Source of the DNA: Silene conica
Taxonomy: Eukaryota > Streptophyta > Magnoliopsida > Caryophyllales > Caryophyllaceae
NCBI GenBank assembly: GCA_029255685.2
Contig: CM055317.2
Location: forward strand, 73,273,460 to 73,337,459
Direction of reading: 5' to 3'
Length of the DNA stretch: 64,000 bases
Shown: positions 42,829-55,764 of the stretch, in pieces
Position numbering within the stretch: position 1 is the first letter of the stretch
Layout: every line of letters begins with the position of its first letter
The notes under the pieces: generated by a model
Database searches by the model: none
What the model saw: only the letters and a program-made list of their open reading frames with translations
What the model was told of the DNA's origin: nothing
Position numbers and translations under genes: made by a program

Positions 42829-45613
42829 TTATATTATAATTATTATACGTTATTTATCTTTGTCGTTTAGTTCATTTTAGTTTTGACACAAAGATCACAG
42901 GTAAAAGAGGGAGTCGTTTATAGTTAATGTTAATAAATAACAAATGAATCAAAATGTATGTATATAAGTAAGTGATCGATAAAATTACTATAAAATTCAT
43001 TCCCTATAAAATGGTAATGTAGACAAATATTTGAGACACTTTGAATAAAATAGATAAAACCTAAATTGTAAAGACTAATTCAACATTGACCATAATAATT
43101 GTAATAAGTTTGATTGGTCGTATATTATTACTCACCTTCTTTAAATAATTTCAAATTTTGATTATTTATTTCGTTTTTTAAACCTTTATCATATCAACAT
43201 TATTATTGTTACAATTAATTGAGATTATTATAATCGCGTTTATACACTTAACCTCTTTCTTAACCCGTGAGCCGTGACATCATCATACACTAACCACTTC
43301 TCAGTCGATTGCCTTCCGTCCGAACATGCCCCCTATATGCCAATCACCTTCTTGTACGTAGTAGTCCTAGCAAGTAACATGCACATGCAGATTAGTAGGT
43401 AAGTCTGCCTCTGGTAAAAAAAGAATTCGCAAGTTTTATAGAAGTTTTGAAATTTTTAAGTTTTTGTTATGTCGTTGGTTGTTCGGTTTCAATGGGTTTT
43501 TCAAATTTATAAAAATAAGTTTAATTAGCGTAATACCTCTGAAATTTCACGGAGTTGTTTAATTTCAATCTTAACAGGAAAGGATCAACTGAAGTTGTTA
43601 GACATACTAATAATGTATGAAGTGTATAAGTAAATAGTTAAAAAAAAATCAAAAAGTGTATATATATATAAATAATATAATAAGATATATAAAAACATAT
43701 TGATAAAAAGTTTGACATATAACTTGAAAATCCTAAAATATAATTAAAAAATAGAAAGTTATTACTTTCCAATAAAAGAGATTTTAGTTGGATAATAGAA
43801 TAGAAATTTCTGGTAGTCCAGGAGGATAAACATGTTAATTACTCATAATTAATATAACAATATTAAATCGAAGAGTATGGCGGTTTTGTATTATTACATT
43901 TAGGTTTAATAATTGAATTAAATTTTGACTTTTACTTTTATTGGGTGTTTTAACACTAAGAAACGTTAGAAATCCGAGTTGAATGAGAATGTTTCAAAAT
44001 GCAATTTCTGAAATATTGTAGCGTCACGTCATCATTTGTACATTGTTCTTTATATATATAACGATGACATCTTTAGTGAAAGTTATTGGGTTTGATTATT
44101 GCATATCAAATTTAAAGGGCTAATTTTATCATTGATCAAAGTTGAGGAGTTTAATTAACATTTCCAACTTTTCTCGTATGAAATTAAGCCTGATAAAATA
44201 TGATCATATTTTCATAAAAAGATGTGAACAATGCTGGCCGCTCTAACATTTTGTTATTAATGATCACTTTTATTACAAAATGTGGATTTTTTTTCCATTC
44301 TAAATTCAAACGGAAAACCTCATCTAAAATGAGAATTTATCAATTTTTAACATACACTAACCTTAAAATAAAAAGTGGTCCAACTTGAATGATTATTACC
44401 ATCTAAATTTCCTAATACATTAACTCCAAATTACCTTAAACTATACTATAGATTACCTTAAACTATAGTCTATAGTATGTAGACTAAATATATATACTTT
44501 TGTAGGTAGGATAAATAAGTTGAATTGACTTTATGTTCTGTTCGATTTAGCTCTTTTTAGACGTAAAGAACAGGGATTCATTCAGTTTAGTTCAGATGCT
44601 ATAAAAAATTTCATATCCAATAAATTTAGTTCCAAAAAAATTCAAATCTTATAAATTGAGTTTAAAAAAATTACGGTAAAAAAAAAACAGAACTTCAACC
44701 CATATAACTTGGAATATTTTTTTCAAAAAAACAACAAAATAACCCAAATATTTAATTAACACCAACATTAAAATAAAAAATGGTCCAAACTTGAATTATT
44801 ATTACCATCCAATTTTCCTATTACAATTAGTCCCACTTACCTTAAAATTACCTTAAACTATACTTGTATAGATTATAGTCTATAGACTATAGACTCAATA
44901 TAGTACTAATTTAATTTTCATTTATTGGTCTATATTTGAAGTTTAATACACCTATATTTTAATAGTAAGTCTTGCTTGCGACGGGTTATCATTTGTAACG
45001 GATATTTTGTGAGATAAAATGAGTACAAAATGAGTTAGTGGAGAAATGGGACCGCATGAATAGTGTTGGAGAGAGAAAAAGTGGGTATTTTGTGAGAGAA
45101 AACGGTATCCGTCGCAAGCTTGCGACGGATATTGCCGTTGCAAATAAGAATTTGTGATATTTTAATCACAAATTCTAGAATAAAATGTCTCATACCGTAA
45201 GGCGGTGTATTTTTATAATAAATTTGTTTATTTAGTACTAATAAATGAGTTTATATTTATATAATGAGACCTTCTACCGTCTCACAATGTGAGACCGTCT
45301 CACACAAGAGTTACCGCATTTTAATATATTTTATCTCTTCTTTTATTAAAATTTTTATTTTTATGAAACAAATGCAAGTATTACATCATAAGAATTGATC
45401 CAAACCGTTTAATATTTGTTTGAAGGAAATGGAGAGAATTCGACCGAACGATAAGTATAGGAGAGAGAAAATGAATTGACTTTAATTATATGTTTGTCTG
45501 TTGTATCACACCATTAGCTCACACAAACTTACTCCCTCTTTCCCTCCTATTATATCATCCCCTTTCTTCACCTGTCTCATGCCTTTCTCTCTCCTTTCTT
45601 CTAGAACTATCTC
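42829..45613. other. Intergenic region upstream of BTSL
   Basis: No gene is supported. It contains a pair of diverged direct repeats (44351-44494 and 44761-44900; shared TTAAAATAAAAA.TGGTCCAA and ACCTTAAACTATA words), a MITE at 44966-45158, and near 45270-45312 a palindromic GTGAGACCGTCTCAC motif typical of small inverted-repeat elements. The last ~130 bp are C/T-rich and probably the BTSL 5' UTR. Confidence 0.45.
44966..45158. mobile_element. MITE with TTGCGACGG-type ends, copy 3
   Basis: GCTTGCGACGG at the left and CCGTCGCAAGCTTGCGACGG plus TTGCAAATAAGAATTT at the right. The shared termini relate it to the copies at 36.7 and 40.1 kb. Confidence 0.5.
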
Positions 45614-48600
45614 ATGGACGATTCCACTCACCGACCTTCCGCTTCTTCTACTCGCCGTTCCTCATCGCCGTCGTCGTCGGCGGCGGAAGAGACGTCGGCG
45701 GAATCGTCTTCCGGTGGACGGCATGACGGAGCTCCGGTGAGGCTTCTGGTGTTGCTTCATACCGCGTTTCGGCGCGAGTTTAAGGAGTTGAAGCGCGTGG
45801 TTGAGGAAATTGGTGGCGCGTGGAGTAGACAGGTTATTGATCGGGAGGTGATGGTGGTTGAGCTTATGAGGAGAGTTGAGTTCTTTAGGAGTATTTATAA
45901 GTATCATTGTGTTGCTGAAGCTGAGGTATTGAATTATTTGCTTTATTAATTAAAGTTCAATTCAATTGAGTTAGTTTCGTGTAAGACGGTCTTATGCAAT
46001 CCATACTAGTGGATGTAAGTAGTTATTAAAAGAACTCGTTTTACGATAAATTTGTGTAAGACCGCACTATACGAGTATATTTGATTAAAAGTTTGTTGTT
46101 GATTAATTGTGTTAATTTTGCTCTAATGTTTGTGCAAATGTATGATTAATCAAGTTAATAATTCATTTAAGAGCTCGTTTTATGATAAATTTGTGTTAAA
46201 ACGCATTATACTATACAAGTATATGTGATTAAAGTTAGTTGTTGATTAATTGTGTTGATTTTGCTATAATGTTTGTGCAAATGTATGATTAATCAAGTTA
46301 ATAATTCGTTTAAGAGTAGAATAGGTAACATAAAGTGAGTCTGTTGTACCCCTCCGTTCCGGTCAATAGTTTACGCTAACCTTATTTCTCCCTCACAAAG
46401 TAAAGCATCTGTAAACTATTCGTACTATACGATCTTATTGGAGTTTTTGTTGAATTGCCGTTAGATCTGTTTGTCTTAAAAATGCAATATGATTGTTGAT
46501 TGATAGTTATTGCTCGTAGAGGTCAGTTAGCTTAGCCGATAAAGTTTGCAATTGGAGATAGTGATTGTGTTTTGCAATCGGTCTTTTGCACTCGATTGGT
46601 GTTGTTAGACGTTTTATGGTACTTGACATAGGTTTTTGATTGAGCTAATTATGCTTTGCTTAGTAATTAGTTTGGACATTTTTGGATGTTGGGTTGGCAA
46701 GACATTTCAGGTACCTGATTTAGTCTTATTTGACCAAAATTTAGGGTAACTTGTTTTTTCGTAAGCGTTTGCCAACTAGTTTATTTATTTGACTAAATAA
46801 GCTACCAGGAATGAAATGCTACCTAGAGTAGCATTTGAGAGTTCAGGTACCTAATTTGCATTTATTTTACTTTTCCCCCCTTAAATCTATATTATTAAAT
46901 AATTATTATATCATTTTTGGTCATTTCATCAAAATCAATTACTACTTTTCAGTTAACTAGTTTTACTCCCGTGCAAAAAATGCACGGGCTTAATTTTATT
47001 AAACCGAAAAAATAAAAATGAAAATGTGAATATATTTAATAAAAAAATATAATTTTAGTATTGTAGATATCGATGTAAAAAATAAAAATAATTTATACGC
47101 TTAACTTAGACGTAAGTAAAAACAACGCACTTCCTGACATTATAAAATTATACAAATTCTTATATAGGACGACATTATCGGTTTAAGTTTAGGACGGATC
47201 AAATATACATAAGTAGCATATGAATCAAACAAAAAAAATCACTATGCATGGCGAAAATAAAATAGTTGTCCTATAACCCATGGGGAGTGATACTCACCTG
47301 TTTTAAATTTAAGACGGATAATAGCCGGTAAAAATATATATAGATTTTAAAATATACTTAAGGTTTAAATTCTAAGTTCATAACCATCATAATGAACCCA
47401 AATTATTACTATTAGTCTGATTCTCTAACTAACCAAAAAACTCCGACCATATAATATAAATCTTATCTATTTTATGTACATTTAAGACGGAGTTACATAA
47501 TTTCGTTGATTTCCAATTCTCAACAATTTTAATTTGTTAATTTCCAGTATTTGAATGTATTATTTTTTGCCAATTTATATATTATTATATTTGATATTCA
47601 CTTTTTGTTTCTGTTTTATAGTTATTGTCACTCACTTTAATCCTTTTTATTAGCTGCATGTTAAATGGAGTATTAACAATTTCTTTAATCTTTGAATACT
47701 CCATTTATGTAAAATTAGTTAACTTATTATCAATGATCATTAAAGATTTGATTTTTACGGTTGAAATTGAATTATTATATTTAATCTATACCTTTAATTT
47801 ATGTAAAATTAGTTAACTTATTATCAATGATCATTAAAGATTTGATTTTTACGGTTGAAATTGAATAGTTAAGATTTCGGAAGATTTCATATTCGATGTG
47901 TGATTATAGATGGTAACTTATTTAATTAACGAAAGTAGTGAGAAAATTAAATTGAAGTAATTAATTATGTAAATGAACATGGCGGACCCCACATTGATTA
48001 AATTTTTTTCTTTTCTTAATTTCCATCGACCAATGAGAGCTCTTTAAATTCTACCCCTTTTATAATAAAGGGATTTGCCAAACATTTTCGTATATAATCA
48101 ACTAACTTATCAGTTTCTAATTTTCAGCTACCTCATCAACTATCTTTTCCGCTTTCAATTAGCTTTCCATTTTTCAGCTATCTTTTCAGGTTTCAGCTAC
48201 CTTTTTAGTTAGTTTTAGCAAACAAGCCTTAATTAACTTGGTTGACAATGAGCTTCGGAATTGACTTTTGAGTTCAATTGGTTTCGTGTGGATAAAATGG
48301 CTCATGTGAATTTTTGACTCTGTTGTTAAAATGCATAACAATACCTTTTTTTTTTTTAATTTGTGTGATTTTATTTTTAAGAAATTATAGATAGAACTAC
48401 ACCGAATACTGTATCACGTATGAGGTGAGATATTACAAGTGAGTCCACCGTTAACCAGATCATTAGATAAGTAGTACATATCCGGTATCCCCATGAGGCC
48501 GTAGATCAACGGGTGTAGGCCTGTAGGGTACATCTTGATCTTAATCAATAATTTAAAAGCATCGGTGTTAAAACTCAAGATGTGTTATCATAATCAAATT

Positions 48601-51600
48601 AAGATATAATTGAAATGACTACGAGTATGTTGTAGGAAATTGAGAGACAGAAATACGGTTGAAATGTGTTAATTACGGGAAGCAATTCCAAATCAAGGTT
48701 CCCAAACATACCACAATTGCTTTATTCTCCGTCATTGCCAATTTGTTTATTTAGAGTGATTTGCAAAATTTTGGAAATTCCTATAAAATTTTATATTGAA
48801 AACCTACATATTTATCTAAACAAGTAAACTGACATGGGAAGACTTTTAATGTAGGAACTTGCTAGACGGTCTTATACCGATGTGGGACAACCAACCCTCT
48901 CAAAATGTTGTATATTTACAACAATAGGAAAGTAATGTATCAAAATCTTCATAATGTGGAACAAGTTATGGTGGATTTTGCAGAAAAAATAATCGTAGAG
49001 TCTATGTACTTATGTAGCAATCAGCTGACCATGTCAAAGTCAAAATTGGAAGAAGATAATCAGACTTTGAGCGGGCACTTTAGAAATTACTTGATTAATA
49101 ATGGTTGACTTACAATTAATAAGCAATTTCAATTGCAATGCCAGTAGCAATCACGATCTTGATTAATTTTTTGTCTTGTTTGAATTTCGGTTTTCGGAAA
49201 TCAGGGATGTCTGCAATGTTGGGTTGTTTTATGGAGGGAGTGGTGCATGGAAATTAGTACTGTTGGCTACTAATTGTTGTAGCTGCCTAAGTCTTCTACT
49301 GGCATCCAAATGATAAATTTTGAAAATAGTGTACGAAGTTCCTTGAAAATTACACCGCAGAAGTATATTCGTGATGCCCTGATGATTGATCCCACATTAT
49401 TTTGAACCAGGTTATATTTTTGGCCTTGGACTCGCGTGTGGAAAACATCGCCTGCACGTATTACCTGCAACACAGCAGCACAGGTTCTATGTTTGAATCT
49501 ATTGTCTCTTGTCTAAAAGGTATACTTGGCGACCTCGCAAATCCAAGTCAAGGGCTCCAAGAAGTTACATTTCAAATTGGCACTCTTCAGGACTCAATAT
49601 GTCAGCATATGGTTAAAGAAGAGAAGCACGTAAGTAATCCTCTATTGTTGCCTTTTGGATAAGTAGCATACACTGGACCTCGTCGAAAACTGGGGGAGAA
49701 GGTGTTGCTTGTTATGTGAGTTTTGAACTTAGAGGATCTTTGTCTTATTGTTTATGGCAGGTTTTCCCTCTACTAATGAGCCATTTCTGTGGTGAAGAGC
49801 AAGCTTCGCTAATTTGGCAATTCTTGTGTAGCTTCCCCGTGATACTATTGGCGGATCTTTTCCCATGGTTCGCCAGTTTACTTTCTTCAGATGAGCAACT
49901 GGAACTGAACGATTGCATAAATAACATTCTGACAGAAGATGAATCGACCCTGAAAGAGGTACATATCTCACACCGCTCTTCGCTCATCCTTTAAAGCCAA
50001 CCTTCTAAACTTAATGACTGAGATTTTCTACTAAAGGTGGTGATTTTATGGATCAACAATGCTGGCCAAGAATCCCGTGATGGTTGCAATAAATATAACA
50101 GATCATCAGAGTATCCTGAAGAGCAAGATAATCTGAGACAATTGTCCAACCTTTGTTTGCTTAAGAAATACCCTAGTGAGAAGCAGGACTTGCAAAAAAT
50201 TGTTGAGAACAGTCCTTTTGATGGATTATTGCTCTGGCATGCTGCCATTAGATCTGACTTCCAAGAAATTCTGAACAAGCTAAATCAAGCAAGGCTTCAG
50301 AAAATTTTGAGGTTGACATCAGTTATTGTTCAAATTAAGTTCTTGAATGAGGTGCTGATATTTTATAGGTACCTTTCTTTGCGTTTTATTGCCATAAGTT
50401 CTGGAAATATTTGTTTGTTGATCTTCATTTTCACCCCCTCTGAGGCTCTGATAAGCACAGTTTTTCATTTGTTTGTAGTAACATATTGGAAAAAGTCTTC
50501 TATCCATTACTAGAAGACACTTGTTCACAACAGTCATTACCATTGTACAACCCGTTTCCTCACAAAAATGAGGTTGAAAGACTTCAGAAGATTCTGTACG
50601 ATGCTGATCAAGTCAATTTAACCGAACCCACTTTTCTGGCAAACCTATGTAGTCAAGTGGAAAGTCTTGTATTAGTGACTACTGAACACTTGTCTTTTCA
50701 AGAAAAAGAGGTATGCTAGTTGTTTTATTGCTTGCTCAAACTGTATACATAAACTCTGATACGTGAGTTGCCTATTGAAGAAAAAATCTCCATAGCATCA
50801 TCACTTGTTTCTGTTGTCGTTTTAAATATATAATGTCTCTATCATCGTAATCACACTGCTTTTAGTTCGTTATCAGGTGTTTCCTCTCATCGTTGAGAAG
50901 TACAACTGTGAATACCAGCAGAAGTTGTTGATCAGGAGCTTGTGTATGCTTCCCCTCGGGCTGCTAAAGTGTGTGGTTACATGGTTTTCATCTCGCCTGC
51001 CCAAGGATAAATTGAACTCTGTTATCAATGGCATTGAGCAATGTAGCATCCTTGATAGGCCCTTTGCCTTTCTTTTACATGGATGGGTTCGTTGTGGTTA
51101 TTCTGGTAAAACCAGTACCGAAAATCTGCAAGAGATGCTCAATAGAACAATACCATTCATAGCTGAGCTCAGAAGAGAAGAGAGAGATCCCTGTGAAAAC
51201 ATAAAGGAGGCTAACCTTAGTACTGTTGGTAGCTCTGGGATCTTTCCTTCACGGGCGAAAAATCTGCTTGGTTCAATTTCCAGTTATCCTACTGAAGCCG
51301 TTTCTAATAATTTACAGGAGCCGAGGCCAATGGACCACATTTATTACTTTCACAAAGCCATAAAAAAAGACCTCGAGTCATTGGTCTTTGACGCGACTAA
51401 ACTATCCAAAAATTTGGGGCTTCTTAGGGAGTTCACCCGGCATTTTCATTTTGTGAGATCGTTATATGAACTTCACAGTGAAACAGAGGATAAGGTAGCA
51501 TTTCCAGCTTTGGAATCAAATCCAAATGCCCGCAACCTTACACAATCCTACTCTATTGATCATGATATGGAAGCCGAATCTTTTGAGAGAGTATCAAGGA

Positions 51601-54600
51601 TTTTAGATGAAATGTCTGAGTTGTATAACACACTGTCTAATACAGACGTGGCTCCCGTTGATCAGACATTGGTGAAGTATCATCTGCTATGTTTACAGCT
51701 TGAAGATAGCTGCAAATCACTGAAAAAGATATTGGAAGATCACATTAGTCGTGAGGAGGCAGAACTTTGGCCTTTGTTTCGAGAGTACTTTTCGATTGAG
51801 GAGCAAATAACAATTTTGGGATATATGCTTGGAAGAACAAGGGCAGAGATTCTGCAGGAAATGTTAGAATGGCTTATGGCCTACTTAACATTCGAGGAGC
51901 AACAAGCTATGATGAGCTACTGGCTTAAGGCCACATATTGCACAAAGTTCAACGAATGGCTTAGTGAATGGTGGGAAGGTGTGAATCAATATGAATTTGA
52001 TAAGGTGGAGGAGCCAACTAGGGGAACTTCAGCAGACAATGTGAATGTTGCCTCCAAATATGAGGATGGTTCTCTTGATTGGAGAGACAATCTCAGTGCT
52101 GCAAACTTCAAGTTACGTGATAATGATTCCAAGGCAGCTAACATGGCTAAGAAAATGGATGGTATCAATGTGGACAACCAAAAACACCTATATATGGAAC
52201 ATGAAATGGTCTTCAAGAAAAAGAAGGATATGCATAGAATGGGTGAATATACTGATGGTAACAACAAATTTTCGGGACCAACCCATGAGGTGGACCAGCG
52301 AACTAAACACTTGGTTATTAGCCAGGATGGATTGGAAGCTGCAACTAAAACAGTCCCATACAACTCTTGGTTTAATCTTCAAGAAAACTCACAAGTAACC
52401 CTCAACTCGACAATAAGGTTTGTTTACATTTTTTCTTTCAGTTTCCTTCCTTTAATTTGCTCTCTTCCTGGAATTGCTCAACCTGGGATCATTGAAGCGC
52501 AACCACCTCCTATGGCAGCAAGAAATCTATAATCATCTTACTTTGATACGTAGTATAGATGACTATTATCTCTATTAGATCTCTTAATCAGTGTCTCCTA
52601 ACCACTAGGTCTTGGCTAAAAAGGCCTATTTGTTTGGATGACTACTTCTATTCTTCTATTCGTAGTTGTAAAATGATATCCTTCTAGGTATACCTTGCTC
52701 GTTGTTATGCTCCTGTAGCAAGCTACTGCATACAATACATCACATGTTATAGAAACGTTCGTTTGGGAAGATTAAGAAAACTGAACCTCTGAAAGTCGTT
52801 CATCCGAACATTTTGCTACTCTTTGGATGAACCTGTGAATGACCTTTTATCCTCAGTTTTGTTTTTCCGGCAATCCTCATTCTCAATTGTTCTATCTGCT
52901 AAATGATATATATTGATGCTTGTATTCTTTCGTTTCTCAGTCAATGCCTTGAAGCGAAATCACATTATGATTCAGATACTGCAATTACAAGTGAGACTGG
53001 GAAACTTCAGGGTCAGTTCCCCTCATATCGGGACACTGAGGGCTCTGTATTTGGTTGCAAGCACTACAAACAGAACTGTAAGCTTGTTGCCACTTGTTGC
53101 AACAGGATTTTCACTTGCAGGCGTTGCCATGATGAAGAGATTTTTGATCATGTGATGGATAGGTATATAACTAAAATCATTACTGCCACTCAACTGTTAC
53201 TTGTCTCTGAAAGTTCGATGTCCTCAAAGAGTGGTTGTTTGTTATGCACAGGAAATCCACCACTCAAATGATGTGCATGAAATGCTTAGAAATTCAGCCG
53301 ATTGGACATACTTGCTCAACTCCTTCCTGTAATGAGTATTCTATGGCACGATTCTATTGCAGATTTTGCAGATTGTTCGACGATGATAGGTACACTTGCT
53401 ATGTTCTCGTACTATAGGCATAGTTGGTATTAACCGTTTTCCACTTTGCAAGTGTTATGTCTATCAGGGATATATTAAGCTCAAAGAAAATCATTTGTCT
53501 TAGGCACAACTAAAACAAAAAAAGCAACTTTGTCCCTCCTCACATTGCTAAATGCCTTGTGTTTTGTATGCTTTGGTTTTGTTTAAGTAATCAATTCTGT
53601 TTTCTTTTGACTTGCCATCCTCGTTCGTTTGTTAGTTGCTCTCTCCTACACTTCTCCAGCTCCATGATCACAACTCACCTATAGACTGATAAGTCATAAG
53701 GTTAAACTAGAATAATCTGTGCGGCAGTGGCTTGAATTTTGTTCTGTTTCATCTTTACGTGTAGGGCTGGTATCTAAAAAAATGCAGCAGACAATTTTTT
53801 TTCTCTCATTGGAAAGAATGATTTACCACCAATTATAGTAGATATTACTATATTAGGATCGTATGATAATACGATATACGTCAATATTCCATATAGTAGT
53901 CATGTGGTATGATATCTTAAGAATTGGATAAAAAAGGGAAGTGGGTTTAGATTGTAATGATCTCTTCCAATGTGTGTTGGGGCATTGTCCCACATCAGTA
54001 GAAATGTAGAATTACAATTACAGTGAAGGGACTTGTTTACAAGTAAGTGAATTACTTCTCCTATCACCGATTGGTTTTACGTTAGAACCTCATTCACTTG
54101 TGTAACGGTCTACTCAATTTGTGAACGGAATTTGTTGAGTTCCCGCAGCGGGCTTAATGGGAAGAGACTTCAACAGAATTGTTTGCGGCTCTTATACTCG
54201 GAAATAGTAATGTGTCAACACAATTGCCATCATGGTCATCTTGAAACAAGCTCTTTGTAGTATAAGCGGTTTTTTTTGTAGCTTTGGTGTAAGTGACCAA
54301 CTTTGTTATTTGGATTGATTATATTTTCATTCAACAGGGACATATACCACTGCCCGTACTGTAACCTATGTCGGGTAGGGAGAGGTCTGGGGATTGATTA
54401 TTTTCATTGCATGAAATGCAATGCTTGCATGGGACGATCTCTTACGGTGCATAAATGCATTGAGAAGTGCATAGAGGACAAATGTCCCATATGCCAAGAG
54501 GATATGTTCACATCAACCAATCCGGTCAAGTCCCTAAATTGTGGTCATGTGATGCACTCGACATGCTTTCAGGTACACGGATATCCACTAGTTCTGTTTC

Positions 54601-55764
54601 TCTCAATATAATTTGAAAAACTACTCTGACTCTGTTGTGGGATGATCAGGACTACACTTGCATGAAATACACGTGTCCGATTTGCAGCAAATCACTTGGG
54701 GATATGCAGGTCCGTCGTTATGGTCTTTACTTTTGTCGTACATTTCTGAGTGATGATCTAGAGTACAGTTTGTCTCCGTTCTTCCTTTAAACGGAAATCT
54801 TTGTGTCTATTTTACAAGTTTAGTCAGGAGCATTAGTTGTAGTGATTATTTTCTCCATGATTGTGATGTGTAGGAGGCTTATCTTTCTGCTAGTACAATA
54901 AATGCTGTGAGTTATAAATTATAATGATAGCTAGAATCTTTGTTTATCCTTTTGAGAAACAAATTGGTAATTGATGTGAAAACATAAATTCCAATAACTC
55001 ATCTTTTAATGGGATTCAGAAACTTCATGATTCTTTATTCTGAGGTACACCCTTTAAAGCGCATGATGTAGATGTGTGTGTTCCGTATAGGTTATTTGGT
55101 TGTTTGGAATTGTGAATGCTGTTCCAGATTATATATGTGATGTACATATTCATGCAAGAGCATGTGCATGAGATTGAGATTGATATACATCATACGTTTC
55201 TGTATAACTCCGGCAAAAAATGATTCGCCTACATTTTAAGTCCAACGTTTTTGACATTAGGGTTGAGTGAAAATGAATTGTGTCTCCATGTAGTCATGAA
55301 ATACTATATTCTGTTAGAATGATGTGCGAAACAGTCTTCAGTGAACATGGATACTAATTTGACATTCTAATTTCCAAGCGTCCCCCTAACACAGATGCGG
55401 TGAGTCGTGAGTGACATGGTGTCAAATGAAAGGCTACTTTGCTAATTTTGATATGGCTTTGAACTTTGAAGGACTTTCATTTTTAGCTTTCTAACAATGT
55501 TCTTTTACAGGTTTATTTCAAGATGTTGGATGCACTTTTGGCTGAAGAGAAAATGCCGGAGGATTACAGTGGCCAAACTCAGGTTAGTTTGCAACCCTTG
55601 GAAGGTATAGACTAAATATGGTAATGTATGATATTCTCACTAATACGCTCTCTAATCCTCAGGGCATATTATGCAATGATTGTGCAAAGAAAGGAACTGC
55701 TCCCTTTCATTGGCTGTATCACAAGTGCTCATTTTGTGGCTCGTACAACACCCGGCTCTTATGA
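45614..55764 (+). CDS. BTSL: BRUTUS-LIKE hemerythrin / CHY zinc-finger / RING E3 ubiquitin ligase (12 exons)
   Basis: This is an iron-binding E3 ligase that, in the family, limits iron uptake by targeting transcription factors for degradation. Exons: 45614-45925, 49411-49629, 49761-49958, 50037-50368, 50479-50710, 50877-52417, 52941-53162, 53252-53389, 54338-54572, 54650-54709, 55511-55582, 55663-55764. All junctions are GT-AG and phases agree, giving 1220 aa, close to Arabidopsis BTSL1/2 as I recall them. Three hemerythrin-like regions: about 35-180 ([18 protein letters not shown]), 275-430 ([11 protein letters not shown]; partly degenerate) and 585-740 ([32 protein letters not shown]). Then CHY ([10 protein letters not shown], about 980), CTCHY, RING (CPIC...[10 protein letters not shown]...CPIC) and a C-terminal zinc ribbon ([14 protein letters not shown]). 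The three-HHE plan and wording fit BTSL or BTS; wording such as ICQHM.KEE favours BTSL. No lesion seen. Confidence 0.92.
46031..46310 (+). repeat. Two tandem ~140-bp units in BTSL intron 1
   Basis: Units start at 46031 and about 46170; both contain GTTGTTGATTAATTGTGTT and CAAATGTATGATTAATCAAG. They are slightly diverged. Confidence 0.75.
46684..48228 (-). mobile_element. PIF/Tourist-like element 2 in BTSL intron 1, with nested Helitron
   Basis: On the minus strand the end GGCTTGTTTGCTAAAAC follows TTAA, and subterminal words (AAAAAGGTAGCTGAAACCTG, GAAAAGATAGCTG) match element 1 at 38.1 kb. The other end (about 46684, GGTTGGCAAGACATTTCAGG) has drifted and its TAA is not clear. Confidence 0.55.
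46957..48073 (-). mobile_element. Helitron B (1117 bp, complete, non-autonomous)
   Basis: On the minus strand it starts A/TCCCTTTATTATAAAAGG at 48073 and ends CCCGTGCA...TGCACGGG, 7 nt, CTAG/T at 46957. It is the same family as Helitron A, and both sit in PIF-like hosts. Confidence 0.75.

Larger units (their letters stand above)
45926..49410 (+). other. BTSL intron 1 (3.5 kb) carrying nested transposons
   Basis: Donor GCTGAG/GTATTG, acceptor AACCAG/GTTATA. It contains a tandem duplication of about 140 bp (46031-46310), PIF-like element 2 with Helitron B, an identical 68-bp direct repeat (47705-47772 and 47799-47866) and further anonymous AT-rich DNA. It is the only large intron of the gene and is grown by insertions. 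Confidence 0.8.
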
